Below are positions 1-7,232 of a DNA stretch of 9,913 nucleotides, in pieces. Each line of letters opens with the position of its first letter. Position 1 is the first letter of the stretch. Source of the DNA: Bacillota bacterium (lineage in GTDB: Bacteria; Bacillota; Clostridia; Peptostreptococcales; Anaerovoracaceae); NCBI GenBank assembly GCA_016283945.1, contig JAEENW010000131.1:1-9913 (forward strand), given 5' to 3'. Made by a program: the position numbers and the translations under genes. The notes beneath the pieces are model-generated. The model worked only from the letters and a program-made list of their open reading frames with translations, did not search any database and had not been told where the DNA came from.

Positions 1-3000
1 AGGGCGAGAGCTTCGAGGCGACCCTGGTCCTGATGATCTTGGACTGGTGCCTCGCGATGGTGTTGAAGGTAAGGGTCGGGCAGCTCTCGTCGGTGTCGAT
101 GATCCTGCCGTAGGGCACGAGGCCGAGCTTTATGAGGGCCTGGAAGCCGTTGCAGACTCCCGCCATAAGGCCGCCTCTCTCGTCGAGGAGAGCGGTCGCG
201 GCCTCCTTGACCGCCTCGTTCCTGAAGAAAGCGGTGATGAACTTGGCGCTGCCGTCCGGCTCGTCCCCGCCGGAGAAGCCGCCCGGGATGAAGATCATCT
301 GGGCGTCTTTGAGAGCCGCGGCGAAGCGCTCGGTGCTGCGGGCTACCGCCTCGGCGCTCATGTTGTTTATGACCATGATCTCGGACTCGGCGCCGGCGGC
401 CGCGAAGGCCTTGGCGCTGTCGTACTCGCAGTTGGTGCCCGGGAATACGGGGATCACGACCCTGGGCCTTGCGCTCTTTATGACGGGCACGGCCGCGGAG
501 CTCTCAGCTCCGCCGAAGGCCCTGACGCTGCCGGAGGTCTTTATGTTGCAGGGATAGACGCTCTCGAGCTTGTTCTCATAGACCTTCTCAAGCGCGCAGA
601 GCGTGACGTTCTCGCCTCTGAGGCTCAGGGTGGGCTTGTGGGTGATCATTCCGACGGTCCTGCCGGCGGGGCAGTCCATCGGCACCTCGAGGAGGAAGCC
701 TCCCCTGCACTGCCCGAATACCTCGTCCATTGCCATGTCGTCGGAGAAGGCGAAGCCGAGCCTGTTGCCTATGCACATCTTGAGCACTGCCTCGGCGATG
801 CCGCCGGCAGCCGGGGCGTAGGCTGATACAGCCGCGCCGCTCCTGATGAGCGAGGTTACCTCGGCGAAGCAGGCCTTGAGGGACTCAGCCTTCGGCAGGC
901 CTCTTCCGTCGAGCTCGGGCGCGATGAGCACGAGCTTGTTTCCCGCCTCCTTGAACTCGGGCGAGATGATGTCCCCGGTCTTCTGGTCGGTCACGGCGAA
1001 GGAGATCAGGGTGGGCGGAACGTCGAGATCCTCGAAGCTTCCGCTCATGGAGTCCTTGCCTCCGATGGCGGCGACGCCGAGGTCCATCTGGGCCTCGAAG
1101 GCGCCGAGCACCGCGGCGAGGGGCTTGCCCCAGCGCCTGGGATCGCTGCCGAGCTTCTCGAAGAACTCCTGGAAGCTCAGGTATACGTCCTCGAAGTCGG
1201 CTCCGGCGGCGATGAGCTTGCAGACGGAGCTGACCACAGCCATATAGGCGCCGTGGAACGGGCTCTGCTCGGAGTAGTAGGGATCGAAGCCCCAGGACAT
1301 CACGGAGCAGGCGTCGGTGTGGCCCTTCTCGACCGAGATCTTGTTGACCATGGCCTGGATCGGGGTCCTCTGGTATCTGCCGCCGAAGGGCATGAGAACG
1401 GTTCCGGCTCCTATGGTGGAGTCGAAGCGCTCGGAGAGGCCCCTCTTGGAGCAGATGTTCAGGTCGTCCGCCAGGCGGATGTAGTTGTCCTTGAAGCTGC
1501 CGCGCACGGCCGGCTCGGCGGGTCTGGGAGCCCCTGCCTCGACGCTGATGTGCTTCTCGGCGCCGTTGGTGTCGAGGAAGGCGCGGCTGATGTCGACGAT
1601 CTTATCGCCGTTCCAGCAGAGCACGAGCCTCTTTTCCTCGGTCACGTCGGCGACCTTGACAGCCCTGAGGTTCTCCGCCTCCGCGTGCTCGAGGAAGGAC
1701 TGAAGGTCCTCAGCCCCGATCACGACGGCCATCCTCTCCTGGGACTCGCTGATCGCGAGCTCGGTCCCGTCGAGGCCCTCGTACTTCTTGGGCACGGCGT
1801 TGAGGTCTACGAGCAGGCCGTCGGCGAGCTCGCCTATGGCGACGGACACTCCGCCCGCGCCGAAGTCGTTGCAGCGCTTGATCATACGGGACACGGCGGG
1901 ATCTCTGAAGAAGCGCTGGAGCTTCCTCTCCTCGGGGGCGTTTCCCTTCTGGACCTCCGCGCCGCAGTTCTCGACGGAGTGCGAGTCGTGGGCCTTGGAG
2001 GAGCCTGTAGCTCCGCCTATGCCGTCGCGCCCGGTGGCGCCGCCTATGAGCATGACTATGTCTCCGGGCTGCGGGGTCTCGCGCCTGACGTTGGCGGCGG
2101 GAGCCGCGGCTATTACGGCGCCGAGCTCCATGTGCTTGGCGGCGTAGCCCGGATGGTATATCTCGTCGACGAGGCCGGTGGCCAGGCCTATCTGGTTTCC
2201 GTAGGAGGAATATCCCGCCGCGGCCGTGGTGACGATCTTTCTCTGCGGGAGCTTGCCCTCGATGGTCTCGGAGAGAGGCTTGAGGGGATCCGCCGCGCCG
2301 GTGATCCTCATCGCGGAGTAGACGTAGGAGCGGCCGGAGAGCGGATCCCTGATGGCTCCGCCTATGCAGGTCGCCGCGCCTCCGAAGGGCTCGATCTCGG
2401 TGGGATGGTTGTGGGTCTCGTTCTTGAAGAGGAGCAGCCAGGGCTCATTCTTTCCGTCGACCTCGATCTCGATCTTGACGGTGCAGGCGTTGATCTCGTC
2501 GGACTCGTCGAGCTTGTCGAGCTTTCCGGCCTTCTTAAGCGCCTTGGCCGCGATGGTCCCGATGTCCATGAGGCTCACGGGCTTGGTCCTGCCGAGCTCC
2601 TTCCTCACGGAGATGTACCTGTCGTAAGCCTTCTGAAGGACCTCATCGTCGAAGCTCACGCTGTCGATGATCGTGTTGAAGGTCGTGTGCCTGCAGTGGT
2701 CGGACCAGTAGGTGTCGATGACCTTGATCTCGGTGATGGAGGGGTCTCTGCCCTCCTCTCTGAAATAGCCCTGCACGAACTCGAGGTCGGCCATGTCCAT
2801 CGCGAGGCCGTTGGCCGCGAGGAAGTCCGCGAGCTGTCCGCGGTCCATGCCGCGGAAGCCGTCTATGACCGCGACCTTCCCGGGGACGGGATACTCGGTC
2901 CTGAGGGTCTCGGGAAGCTCCGCGGAGGCCAGCCTGGACTCCACGGGGTTGATGACGTGCTTCCTGATCTGCTCGAGCTCCGCCTCTGTGGGCTCGCCCT

Positions 3001-3358
3001 CGATGACGTAGACGCGTGCGTATCTGACCTCGGGGCGCTCGCCCTGGGAGATGATCTGGATGCACTGGGCAGCGGAGTCCGCTCTCTGGTCGAACTGTCC
3101 CGGGAGGGATTCGACCGCGAAGACCGCGCCTCCGCGCGCGTCGAGCTCAGAGCTGACCGTGTCGAGCTGCGGCTCGGCGAATACGGTCATCTTCGAGTAC
3201 TCGAAGAGCGCCTCGTCTATGTTCTCTACGTCGTAGCGGTTGATGACCCTGACGCCGCTTACGGAGGAGATGCCGAGAAAGCCTCTGATCTCCGAGAGCA
3301 GCGCTGCCGCCTCGTTGGCGAGCTCGGGCTTCTTTTCGACGTATACTCTGTAAACCAT
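1..3358 (-). CDS. purL: Phosphoribosylformylglycinamidine (FGAM) synthase, single-chain, 3' end off the window
   Basis: Converts FGAR, ATP and glutamine to FGAM in the cytoplasm, the fourth step of IMP synthesis. The frame is open from the ATG at 3358 to the left edge, giving 1119 residues with no stop. The order is: PurS-like N-terminal domain (starting MVYRVYVEKK), linker with DHCRHTTF (residues 220-227), first synthetase half with NETHNHPTE (from 313) and GATGRDGIGGATGSS (from 440), a second synthetase-like half, then a class I glutaminase domain with VIPVFPGTNCEYDSA and GVCNGFQ, whose Cys1069 is the nucleophile. The glutaminase His/Glu residues and the stop codon are beyond the edge; from the usual family length of roughly 1200-1300 residues I infer that about 100-170 are missing. 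The start lies 2 nt after the purD stop, with an AGAGG site at 3364-3368 inside the last purD codons. Layout and length resemble the single-chain Firmicute/Bacteroidetes form rather than the split PurS/PurQ/PurL of B. subtilis. Confidence 0.96.
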   Translation of the reverse strand, partial: MVYRVYVEKKPELANEAAALLSEIRGFLGISSVSGVRVINRYDVENIDEALFEYSKMTVFAEPQLDTVSSELDARGGAVFAVESLPGQFDQRADSAAQCIQIISQGERPEVRYARVYVIEGEPTEAELEQIRKHVINPVESRLASAELPETLRTEYPVPGKVAVIDGFRGMDRGQLADFLAANGLAMDMADLEFVQGYFREEGRDPSITEIKVIDTYWSDHCRHTTFNTIIDSVSFDDEVLQKAYDRYISVRKELGRTKPVSLMDIGTIAAKALKKAGKLDKLDESDEINACTVKIEIEVDGKNEPWLLLFKNETHNHPTEIEPFGGAATCIGGAIRDPLSGRSYVYSAMRITGAADPLKPLSETIEGKLPQRKIVTTAAAGYSSYGNQIGLATGLVDEIYHPGYAAKHMELGAVIAAAPAANVRRETPQPGDIVMLIGGATGRDGIGGATGSSKAHDSHSVENCGAEVQKGNAPEERKLQRFFRDPAVSRMIKRCNDFGAGGVSVAIGELADGLLVDLNAVPKKYEGLDGTELAISESQERMAVVIGAEDLQSFLEHAEAENLRAVKVADVTEEKRLVLCWNGDKIVDISRAFLDTNGAEKHISVEAGAPRPAEPAVRGSFKDNYIRLADDLNICSKRGLSERFDSTIGAGTVLMPFGGRYQRTPIQAMVNKISVEKGHTDACSVMSWGFDPYYSEQSPFHGAYMAVVSSVCKLIAAGADFEDVYLSFQEFFEKLGSDPRRWGKPLAAVLGAFEAQMDLGVAAIGGKDSMSGSFEDLDVPPTLISFAVTDQKTGDIISPEFKEAGNKLVLIAPELDGRGLPKAESLKACFAEVTSLIRSGAAVSAYAPAAGGIAEAVLKMCIGNRLGFAFSDDMAMDEVFGQCRGGFLLEVPMDCPAGRTVGMITHKPTLSLRGENVTLCALEKVYENKLESVYPCNIKTSGSVRAFGGAESSAAVPVIKSARPRVVIPVFPGTNCEYDSAKAFAAAGAESEIMVINNMSAEAVARSTERFAAALKDAQMIFIPGGFSGGDEPDGSAKFITAFFRNEAVKEAATALLDERGGLMAGVCNGFQALIKLGLVPYGRIIDTDESCPTLTFNTIARHQSKIIRTRVASKLSP

Positions 3359-3360
3359 TG

Positions 3361-4635
3361 CTACCTCTCTTCCCCGCGCGCGGCGAGGGCTCTGCTTCCT
3401 ATATCGTGTCTGTAATACTCGTTGTCGAAATGCACTCTGGACACCAGCGCATAGGCCTTCTCAACGGCCTCAGCGAGGCTGTCCGCGGTCTCGACGCAGC
3501 CGAGCACGCGGCCGCCGTCCGTGAGCAGCTTTCCGTCCTCGAGCCTGGCGCCCGCGACGTAGACCTTGGAAGCGTCGGCCTCGGGAATGCTGATCTCGAA
3601 GCCCTTGGCGTACTTGACGGGATAGCCGTCGGAGGCCATCACCACGCAGCAGGCGTGCCTGCCGGAGAAGCGGACCTCGGTACCGGCGAGCCTCTCCCCG
3701 GTGACCGCGAGCATGATCTCAAGAAGGTCGCTCTCCAGCAGCGGGAGCACCACCTGAGTCTCCGGGTCGCCGAAGCGGCAGTTGTACTCTATGACCTTGG
3801 GGCCGTCCGCTGTGAGCATGAGCCCGAAGTAGAGGCAGCCCTTGAAGGTCCTTCCCTCGGCGTTCATGGCCGCTACGGTCGGGAGGAAGATCTCCCTCAT
3901 GCAGCGCTCCGCGGCCTCTTCAGTGTAGTAGGGGTTCGGCGCGACCGTCCCCATGCCGCCGGTGTTGAGGCCGGTATCTCCGTCCCCGGCCCTCTTGTGG
4001 TCCATGGAGGAGATCATGGGAACTATGGTCTTTCCGTCGGTGAAGGAGAGCACGGAGACCTCGGGTCCCTCGAGGAACTCCTCGATGACGACCTTGTCGC
4101 CGCTCTTTCCGAACTTCTTGTCCTGCATTATGGTCTTGACCGCGTCCCTGGCCTCTTCCCTGGTCTGGGCGATGATCACACCCTTGCCGAGCGCGAGCCC
4201 GTCAGCCTTGACGACCACGGGGATGGCGCAGCTCTCCACGTAGGCGAGAGCGCTCGCGGCGTCCGAGAAGATCTCGCAGGCGGCGGTCGGGATGCCGTAC
4301 TTCCTCATGAGCTCCTTGGAGAAGGCCTTGGAGCCCTCGATGACCGCGGCCTTGGCCTCCGGCCCGAAGCAGGGTATGCCGAGCTCCTGAAGCCTGTCCA
4401 CGCAGCCGAGGACCAGGGGATCGTCGGGAGCGACCACGGCATAGTCGATCTGATGCTCCTTCGCGAAGGCGCAGATCCCGTCTATATCGGTGGCCTTGAC
4501 GGGCACGCAGACCGCGTCAGCCGCGATCCCCCCGTTTCCGGGCAGGGCATATATCGTCTCGGCCTTGGGATTCTCCCTGAGCTTTTTGATTATGGCGTGT
4601 TCGCGGCCGCCTCCGCCTACAACGAGTATCCTCAT
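3361..4635 (-). CDS. purD: Phosphoribosylamine-glycine ligase (GAR synthetase)
   Basis: ATP-grasp enzyme joining phosphoribosylamine and glycine to give GAR, the second step of the pathway, directly using the unstable product of PurF. The protein has 424 residues, the normal length of the family. Visible motifs are the N-terminal nucleotide-fold glycine loop VVGGGGREHAI (5-15), the PGNGG turn (32-36), the ATP-grasp core KADGLALGKGV (143-153), MDHKRAGDGDTGLNTGGMGT (211-230) and the metal/ATP-binding segment EYNCRFGDPETQ (283-294). The C-terminal domain is complete. The ATG at 4635 is preceded by an AGGAG site at 4642-4646 that overlaps the TAG stop of the upstream transformylase gene, and the gap between the genes is only 9 nt. 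This predicts translational coupling. Nothing is missing or unusual in the sequence; the PDDPLVLG segment (70-77) is a variant of the usual PExPL motif. Confidence 0.97.
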   Translation of the reverse strand: MRILVVGGGGREHAIIKKLRENPKAETIYALPGNGGIAADAVCVPVKATDIDGICAFAKEHQIDYAVVAPDDPLVLGCVDRLQELGIPCFGPEAKAAVIEGSKAFSKELMRKYGIPTAACEIFSDAASALAYVESCAIPVVVKADGLALGKGVIIAQTREEARDAVKTIMQDKKFGKSGDKVVIEEFLEGPEVSVLSFTDGKTIVPMISSMDHKRAGDGDTGLNTGGMGTVAPNPYYTEEAAERCMREIFLPTVAAMNAEGRTFKGCLYFGLMLTADGPKVIEYNCRFGDPETQVVLPLLESDLLEIMLAVTGERLAGTEVRFSGRHACCVVMASDGYPVKYAKGFEISIPEADASKVYVAGARLEDGKLLTDGGRVLGCVETADSLAEAVEKAYALVSRVHFDNEYYRHDIGSRALAARGEER

Positions 4636-4644
4636 TCGTTTCTC

Positions 4645-5823
4645 CTAGTGGTGGAAGAGCCTCATGCCGGTGAAGGCGAGGACCATTCCGTACTTGTCAG
4701 CGGTCGCGATGACGTCGTCGTCGCGGACGGAGCCGCCGGGCTCGGCGACGTACTGGGCGCCGGACTTGCGGGCTCTCTCGATGTTGTCGCCGAAGGGGAA
4801 GAACGCGTCGGAGCCGACGGTCACGCCGGACATCTGAGCGATCCAGGCCTTCTTCTCCTCGCGGGTGAGAGGCTCGGGCTTGACCTTGAAGATGGTCTGC
4901 CAGGTTCCCTCGGCGAGCACGTCCTCGTACTCGTCGGACATGTAGACGTCGATGGCGTTGTCGCGCTCGGGCCTCTTGATCCCGTCGACGAACTCGAGGG
5001 CGAGGACCTTGGGATTCCTGCGCATCCACCAGTTGTCGGCCTTGCTTCCGGCGAGCCTGGTGCAGTGTATCCTGCTCTGCTGGCCGGCGCCGACGCCTAT
5101 GGCCTGGCCGTCCTTGACGTAGCAGACCGAGTTGGACTGGGTGTACTTGAGGGTGATCAGGGAGATCATCATGTCGATCTTGGCGGACTCGGGGAGATCC
5201 TTGTTCGCGCTGACGATGTTACTGATGAGCTCTCTGTCGATCTTGAAGTTGTTGTGACCCTGCTCGAAGGTGATGCCGAAGACGTCCTTGTACTCCTGGG
5301 GAGCGCACTCGTAGTCCGGGTCGATCTTCACGACGTTGTACTTGCCACCCTTCTTGCTGCTGAGGATCTCGAGCGCCTCGTCGGTGTAGCCCGGGGCGAT
5401 GATGCCGTCGGAGACCTCGGCCTTGATGTATCTGGCGGTCGCGGCGTCGCAGACGTCGGAGAGAGCCGCCCAGTCGCCGAAGGAGCTGAGCCTGTCAGCA
5501 CCGCGCGCCTTGATGTAGGCGCAGGCTATTGGGGTGAGCTCGATCTTGGGGCTCACGAAGTAGATCTTCTTCTCGATATCGCTGAGCTCGGTCCCTACCG
5601 CCGCTCCCGCGGGGGAGACGTGCTTGAAGCTGGCCGCGGAGGGAAGCCCGGTGGCCTCCTTGAGCTCCTTGACAAGCTGCCAGGAGTTGAGAGCGTCGAG
5701 GAAGTTGATGTAGCCCGGCTTGCCGCAGAGCACCTCGACGGGGAGGTCGGAGCCGTCCCTCATGAATATCCTGGAAGGCTTCTGGTTGGGGTTGCAGCCG
5801 TATTTGAGTGCGAGTTCGTTCAT
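4645..5823 (-). CDS. purH: Stand-alone AICAR transformylase (C-terminal PurH domain only)
   Basis: Transfers a formyl group to AICAR to give FAICAR, the ninth step of the pathway. The donor in the PurH family is 10-formyltetrahydrofolate. The protein is 392 residues, whereas bifunctional PurH is about 510-590. It starts directly with MNELALKYGCNPNQKP, characteristic of the transformylase part, and lacks the N-terminal MGS-like IMP cyclohydrolase domain. The catalytic Lys67-His68 pair sits in SFKHVSPAGAAVG. Further family motifs are SSFGDW (113-118), SDGIIAPGYT (138-147), GAGQQSRIHCTRLAGSKAD (245-263) and, near the end, SDAFFPFGDNIERA and PGGSVRDDDVI. The ATG at 5823 has AGGA at 5831-5834, 7 nt upstream. 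An IMP cyclohydrolase of a different family is encoded just upstream, so the two genes together replace bifunctional PurH. The archaeal-type ATP-dependent ligase PurP is ruled out by the clear PurH-family motifs. Confidence 0.94.
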   Translation of the reverse strand: MNELALKYGCNPNQKPSRIFMRDGSDLPVEVLCGKPGYINFLDALNSWQLVKELKEATGLPSAASFKHVSPAGAAVGTELSDIEKKIYFVSPKIELTPIACAYIKARGADRLSSFGDWAALSDVCDAATARYIKAEVSDGIIAPGYTDEALEILSSKKGGKYNVVKIDPDYECAPQEYKDVFGITFEQGHNNFKIDRELISNIVSANKDLPESAKIDMMISLITLKYTQSNSVCYVKDGQAIGVGAGQQSRIHCTRLAGSKADNWWMRRNPKVLALEFVDGIKRPERDNAIDVYMSDEYEDVLAEGTWQTIFKVKPEPLTREEKKAWIAQMSGVTVGSDAFFPFGDNIERARKSGAQYVAEPGGSVRDDDVIATADKYGMVLAFTGMRLFHH

Positions 5824-5892
5824 TTCTGTTTCCTGCCTTTTCCGCGGCCGTGGCCGCTGTAACGGCGCCGATTGAGCGCCTTGTATCCTGTA
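5824..5892 (-). other. 69-nt spacer with two GC-rich inverted repeats between the purO-like and transformylase genes
   Basis: In an operon whose other gaps (apart from the one before the purO-like gene) are 9 nt or less, this spacer stands out. It holds two adjacent inverted repeats: GGCGC/GCGCC at 5864-5868 and 5876-5880 with a 7-nt loop, and GCGGCC/GGCCGC at 5844-5849 and 5852-5857 around 2 nt. On the mRNA both come before the AGGA ribosome binding site at 5831-5834. There is no U-tract after either, so they are not intrinsic terminators. Possible roles are mRNA stability, processing or tuning of translation of the transformylase; none is proven. Confidence 0.5.
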
Positions 5893-6525
5893 TTACTCTC
5901 CGAGGTTCTTGTTGAAGAGCCTTACCTCTCCCCTGATGTTGCTGTAAAGGGAGACCTTGTTGTCGGCGTTGAGGGCTTCCCAGACCTCGTCCGGTCCCGC
6001 GAGCTCGACCTCAATGGGTTCGCCAGCGAAGGAGGGAAGCGGCTTGCCGTCGCCCTGATAGGTGCTGATGAAGTAGCCCTTGCCCTCGGGGCAGCACTCG
6101 TAGGAGAAGAACTCCCTGAGGCAGCCGCCGTCCTTTTCCTTGAGGATGGAGAGCTCGAAGCTCCCGTCGGCGTTCACGATCGCGGAGATGCGCGGGGTGT
6201 TGTTGGGAGCGTCGGGCTCGTACTGCCTGGTCATGAGAGCGCCCCTGAAGCAGCCCTTCTCGACGATGGTGTCGGTCTGGTCGCCGTTGGTCACGACGAG
6301 GGCGCCGCCCATGGTCCTGACCGGATGATAGATGATCAGCGAGGGATCCTCGACCTTGGACTCGTCGAAGGCGCTGGTGCGGATCCCGTCGTCCGTGAGC
6401 TCGAAGATGCGGTTCCTGCTGTTCTCGGAGCGGCCCATGATGAAGTAATAGACCGTGTCCTTGCCGACGACTATGCCGCGTCCGGGATAAGTGTTGTTTC
6501 TGAGTATGTCTGTGAGTTTCTGCAT
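5893..6525 (-). CDS. purO: IMP cyclohydrolase, archaeal PurO-type
   Basis: Closes the ring of FAICAR to give IMP, the last step of the pathway. The protein is 210 residues, close to the roughly 200 of archaeal PurO. Recognisable segments are YPGRGIVVG (13-21), GRSENSRNR (31-39), TNGDQTDTI (79-87) and YEPDAPNNTPRIS (102-114), the last resembling the YEPD...TPRI stretch I recall from methanogen PurO. It is unrelated to the MGS-like cyclohydrolase domain of bacterial PurH. The ATG at 6525 is chosen because a full GGAGG lies 5 nt upstream; the frame could extend ten codons to a GTG at 6555, but that has only a weak site and would cross an inverted repeat. It precedes the stand-alone AICAR transformylase, supplying exactly the activity that protein lacks. 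Assignment to the family is strong; the activity is inferred from family and context. Confidence 0.9.
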   Translation of the reverse strand: MQKLTDILRNNTYPGRGIVVGKDTVYYFIMGRSENSRNRIFELTDDGIRTSAFDESKVEDPSLIIYHPVRTMGGALVVTNGDQTDTIVEKGCFRGALMTRQYEPDAPNNTPRISAIVNADGSFELSILKEKDGGCLREFFSYECCPEGKGYFISTYQGDGKPLPSFAGEPIEVELAGPDEVWEALNADNKVSLYSNIRGEVRLFNKNLGE

Positions 6526-6530
6526 GATAT

Positions 6531-6535
6531 CCTCC
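6531..6535 (-). promoter_or_regulatory. Strong ribosome binding site deciding the purO start
   Basis: GGAGG on the minus strand, 5 nt before the ATG at 6525. It would lie inside the coding sequence if the upstream GTG at 6555 were the start, which favours the ATG. Confidence 0.8.
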
Positions 6536-6540
6536 GTGAG

Positions 6541-6557
6541 CGGTGAATGCTTCACCG
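6541..6557 (-). repeat. Perfect 7-bp inverted repeat just upstream of the purO ribosome binding site
   Basis: The arms CGGTGAA and TTCACCG (6541-6547 and 6551-6557) flank 3 nt and lie 5 nt upstream of the GGAGG of the purO-like gene. As RNA this would be a short, tight hairpin next to the translation start; as DNA it could be a small operator. There is no U-tract, so it is not a terminator. Confidence 0.6.
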
Positions 6558-6604
6558 TATCTAACCTTGTCTGTGCTGCCGCTTTAGTGGCGCCTGCTCT
6601 CTGG

Positions 6605-6632
6605 GAGCCGCGCGGAGCCCTCAGCCGCGCTC
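6605..6632 (-). repeat. GC-rich hairpin spanning the purN stop codon
   Basis: A 6-bp all-GC stem, GCGCGG at 6610-6615 pairing with CCGCGC at 6625-6630, has a 9-nt loop (6616-6624) that contains the purN TGA stop (6621-6623). Outer GAGC/GCTC sequences can add a further short stem beyond a 3-nt bulge. It is not followed by a run of U, so an intrinsic terminator is unlikely; protection or processing of the purN mRNA end is possible. Confidence 0.45.
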
Positions 6633-7232
6633 TGCCGCGATCTTAGCGCAGAGCATCTCGGTCGCCTGCGGGAGTATTACCCACTCGGCCTGCTCCATGA
6701 TCCTGCGCTGAAGCGTCTCCGGCGTGTCTCCGTCGAGCACGTCGACGGCCTTCTGCATGATTATCTTCCCGCCGTCGGTCACCTCGTTGACGAAGTGCAC
6801 CGTGGCACCGCTGACCTTGACTCCGTACTCGAGGGCCTTCTCGTGGACCGTGAGCCCGTAGAAGCCGTCGCCGCAGAAGCTGGGGATGAGCGAGGGATGA
6901 ACGTTGATGATCCTGTTCTCGTAGCGCCTCGTGAAGTCCCCGCTGAGTATACACAGGAAGCCCGCCAGCACTATGAGATCGACCCTCTCCTCCTCGAGGA
7001 GCTCGATCATGCGGGCCTCCGCGCCCGCCCTGCCGCCGAATTCCTCTCTGGTGACGAGCTCGGTCCTGATCCCGGCCTTCTTCGCCCTCTCGAGCGCGTA
7101 TGCGCCCTCGCGGTCGCTGAGCACGAGGACTATCTCCCCGCTGTGTATTATACCGCTCCTCTGAGCGTCTATGAGCGCCTGAAGGTTCGTTCCGCCTCCA
7201 GACACGAACACCGCTATCCTCGCCTTATCCAT
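6621..7232 (-). CDS. purN: Phosphoribosylglycinamide (GAR) formyltransferase, folate-dependent
   Basis: Transfers formyl from 10-formyltetrahydrofolate to GAR to make FGAR, the third step. The protein has 203 residues, matching the family. The phosphate-binding loop SGGGTNLQAL is at 11-20. The catalytic triad is Asn110 and His112 in NVHPSLIP and Asp153 in NEVTDGGKII, equivalent to N106, H108 and D144 of E. coli PurN. The ATG at 7232 overlaps the end of purM by 8 nt, with GAGGG at 7238-7242 as ribosome binding site, so translation is probably coupled. It stops with TGA at 6621-6623 inside a GC-rich hairpin, after which a 95-nt spacer leads to the purO-like gene. No missing residues. The alternative formate-dependent enzyme PurT is an ATP-grasp protein and does not fit. 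Confidence 0.97.
   Translation of the reverse strand: MDKARIAVFVSGGGTNLQALIDAQRSGIIHSGEIVLVLSDREGAYALERAKKAGIRTELVTREEFGGRAGAEARMIELLEEERVDLIVLAGFLCILSGDFTRRYENRIINVHPSLIPSFCGDGFYGLTVHEKALEYGVKVSGATVHFVNEVTDGGKIIMQKAVDVLDGDTPETLQRRIMEQAEWVILPQATEMLCAKIAAERG

Noticed and set aside
47..826. Plus-strand open frame of 259 codons opposite the purL glutaminase domain.
   Set aside because: Antisense register shadow of purL; it ends where purL uses a rare TCA codon.
1..3358. A frameshift or split of purL into separate synthetase and glutaminase genes.
   Set aside because: Motifs from the PurS-like N-terminus to GVCNGFQ all fall in the same frame, with no stop down to the window edge; the missing end is caused only by the window border.
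1253..3415. A 720-codon plus-strand open frame opposite purL.
   Set aside because: It is codon-aligned antisense to purL, whose known motifs are all on the minus strand. It exists because TTA, CTA and TCA codons are avoided in purL. Its translation shows no recognisable domain.
3358..5862. An 834-codon plus-strand open frame opposite purD and the AICAR transformylase gene.
   Set aside because: Again it is in antisense register with both real genes, which happen to share the same frame. It is explained by GC-rich codon bias; no family motif is visible.
5872..6546. Plus-strand open frame opposite the purO-like gene, and a similar one at 7528-8298 opposite purM.
   Set aside because: Both are in antisense register with well-supported minus-strand genes and show no recognisable protein family.
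6526..6555. Upstream GTG start extending the purO-like protein by ten residues.
   Set aside because: The GTG has only a weak ribosome binding site, the extension crosses an inverted repeat and the GGAGG site, and the family begins near the ATG at 6525.
5844..6632. Intergenic hairpins as Rho-independent terminators.
   Set aside because: None is followed by a U-tract on the transcribed strand, and the operon clearly continues.
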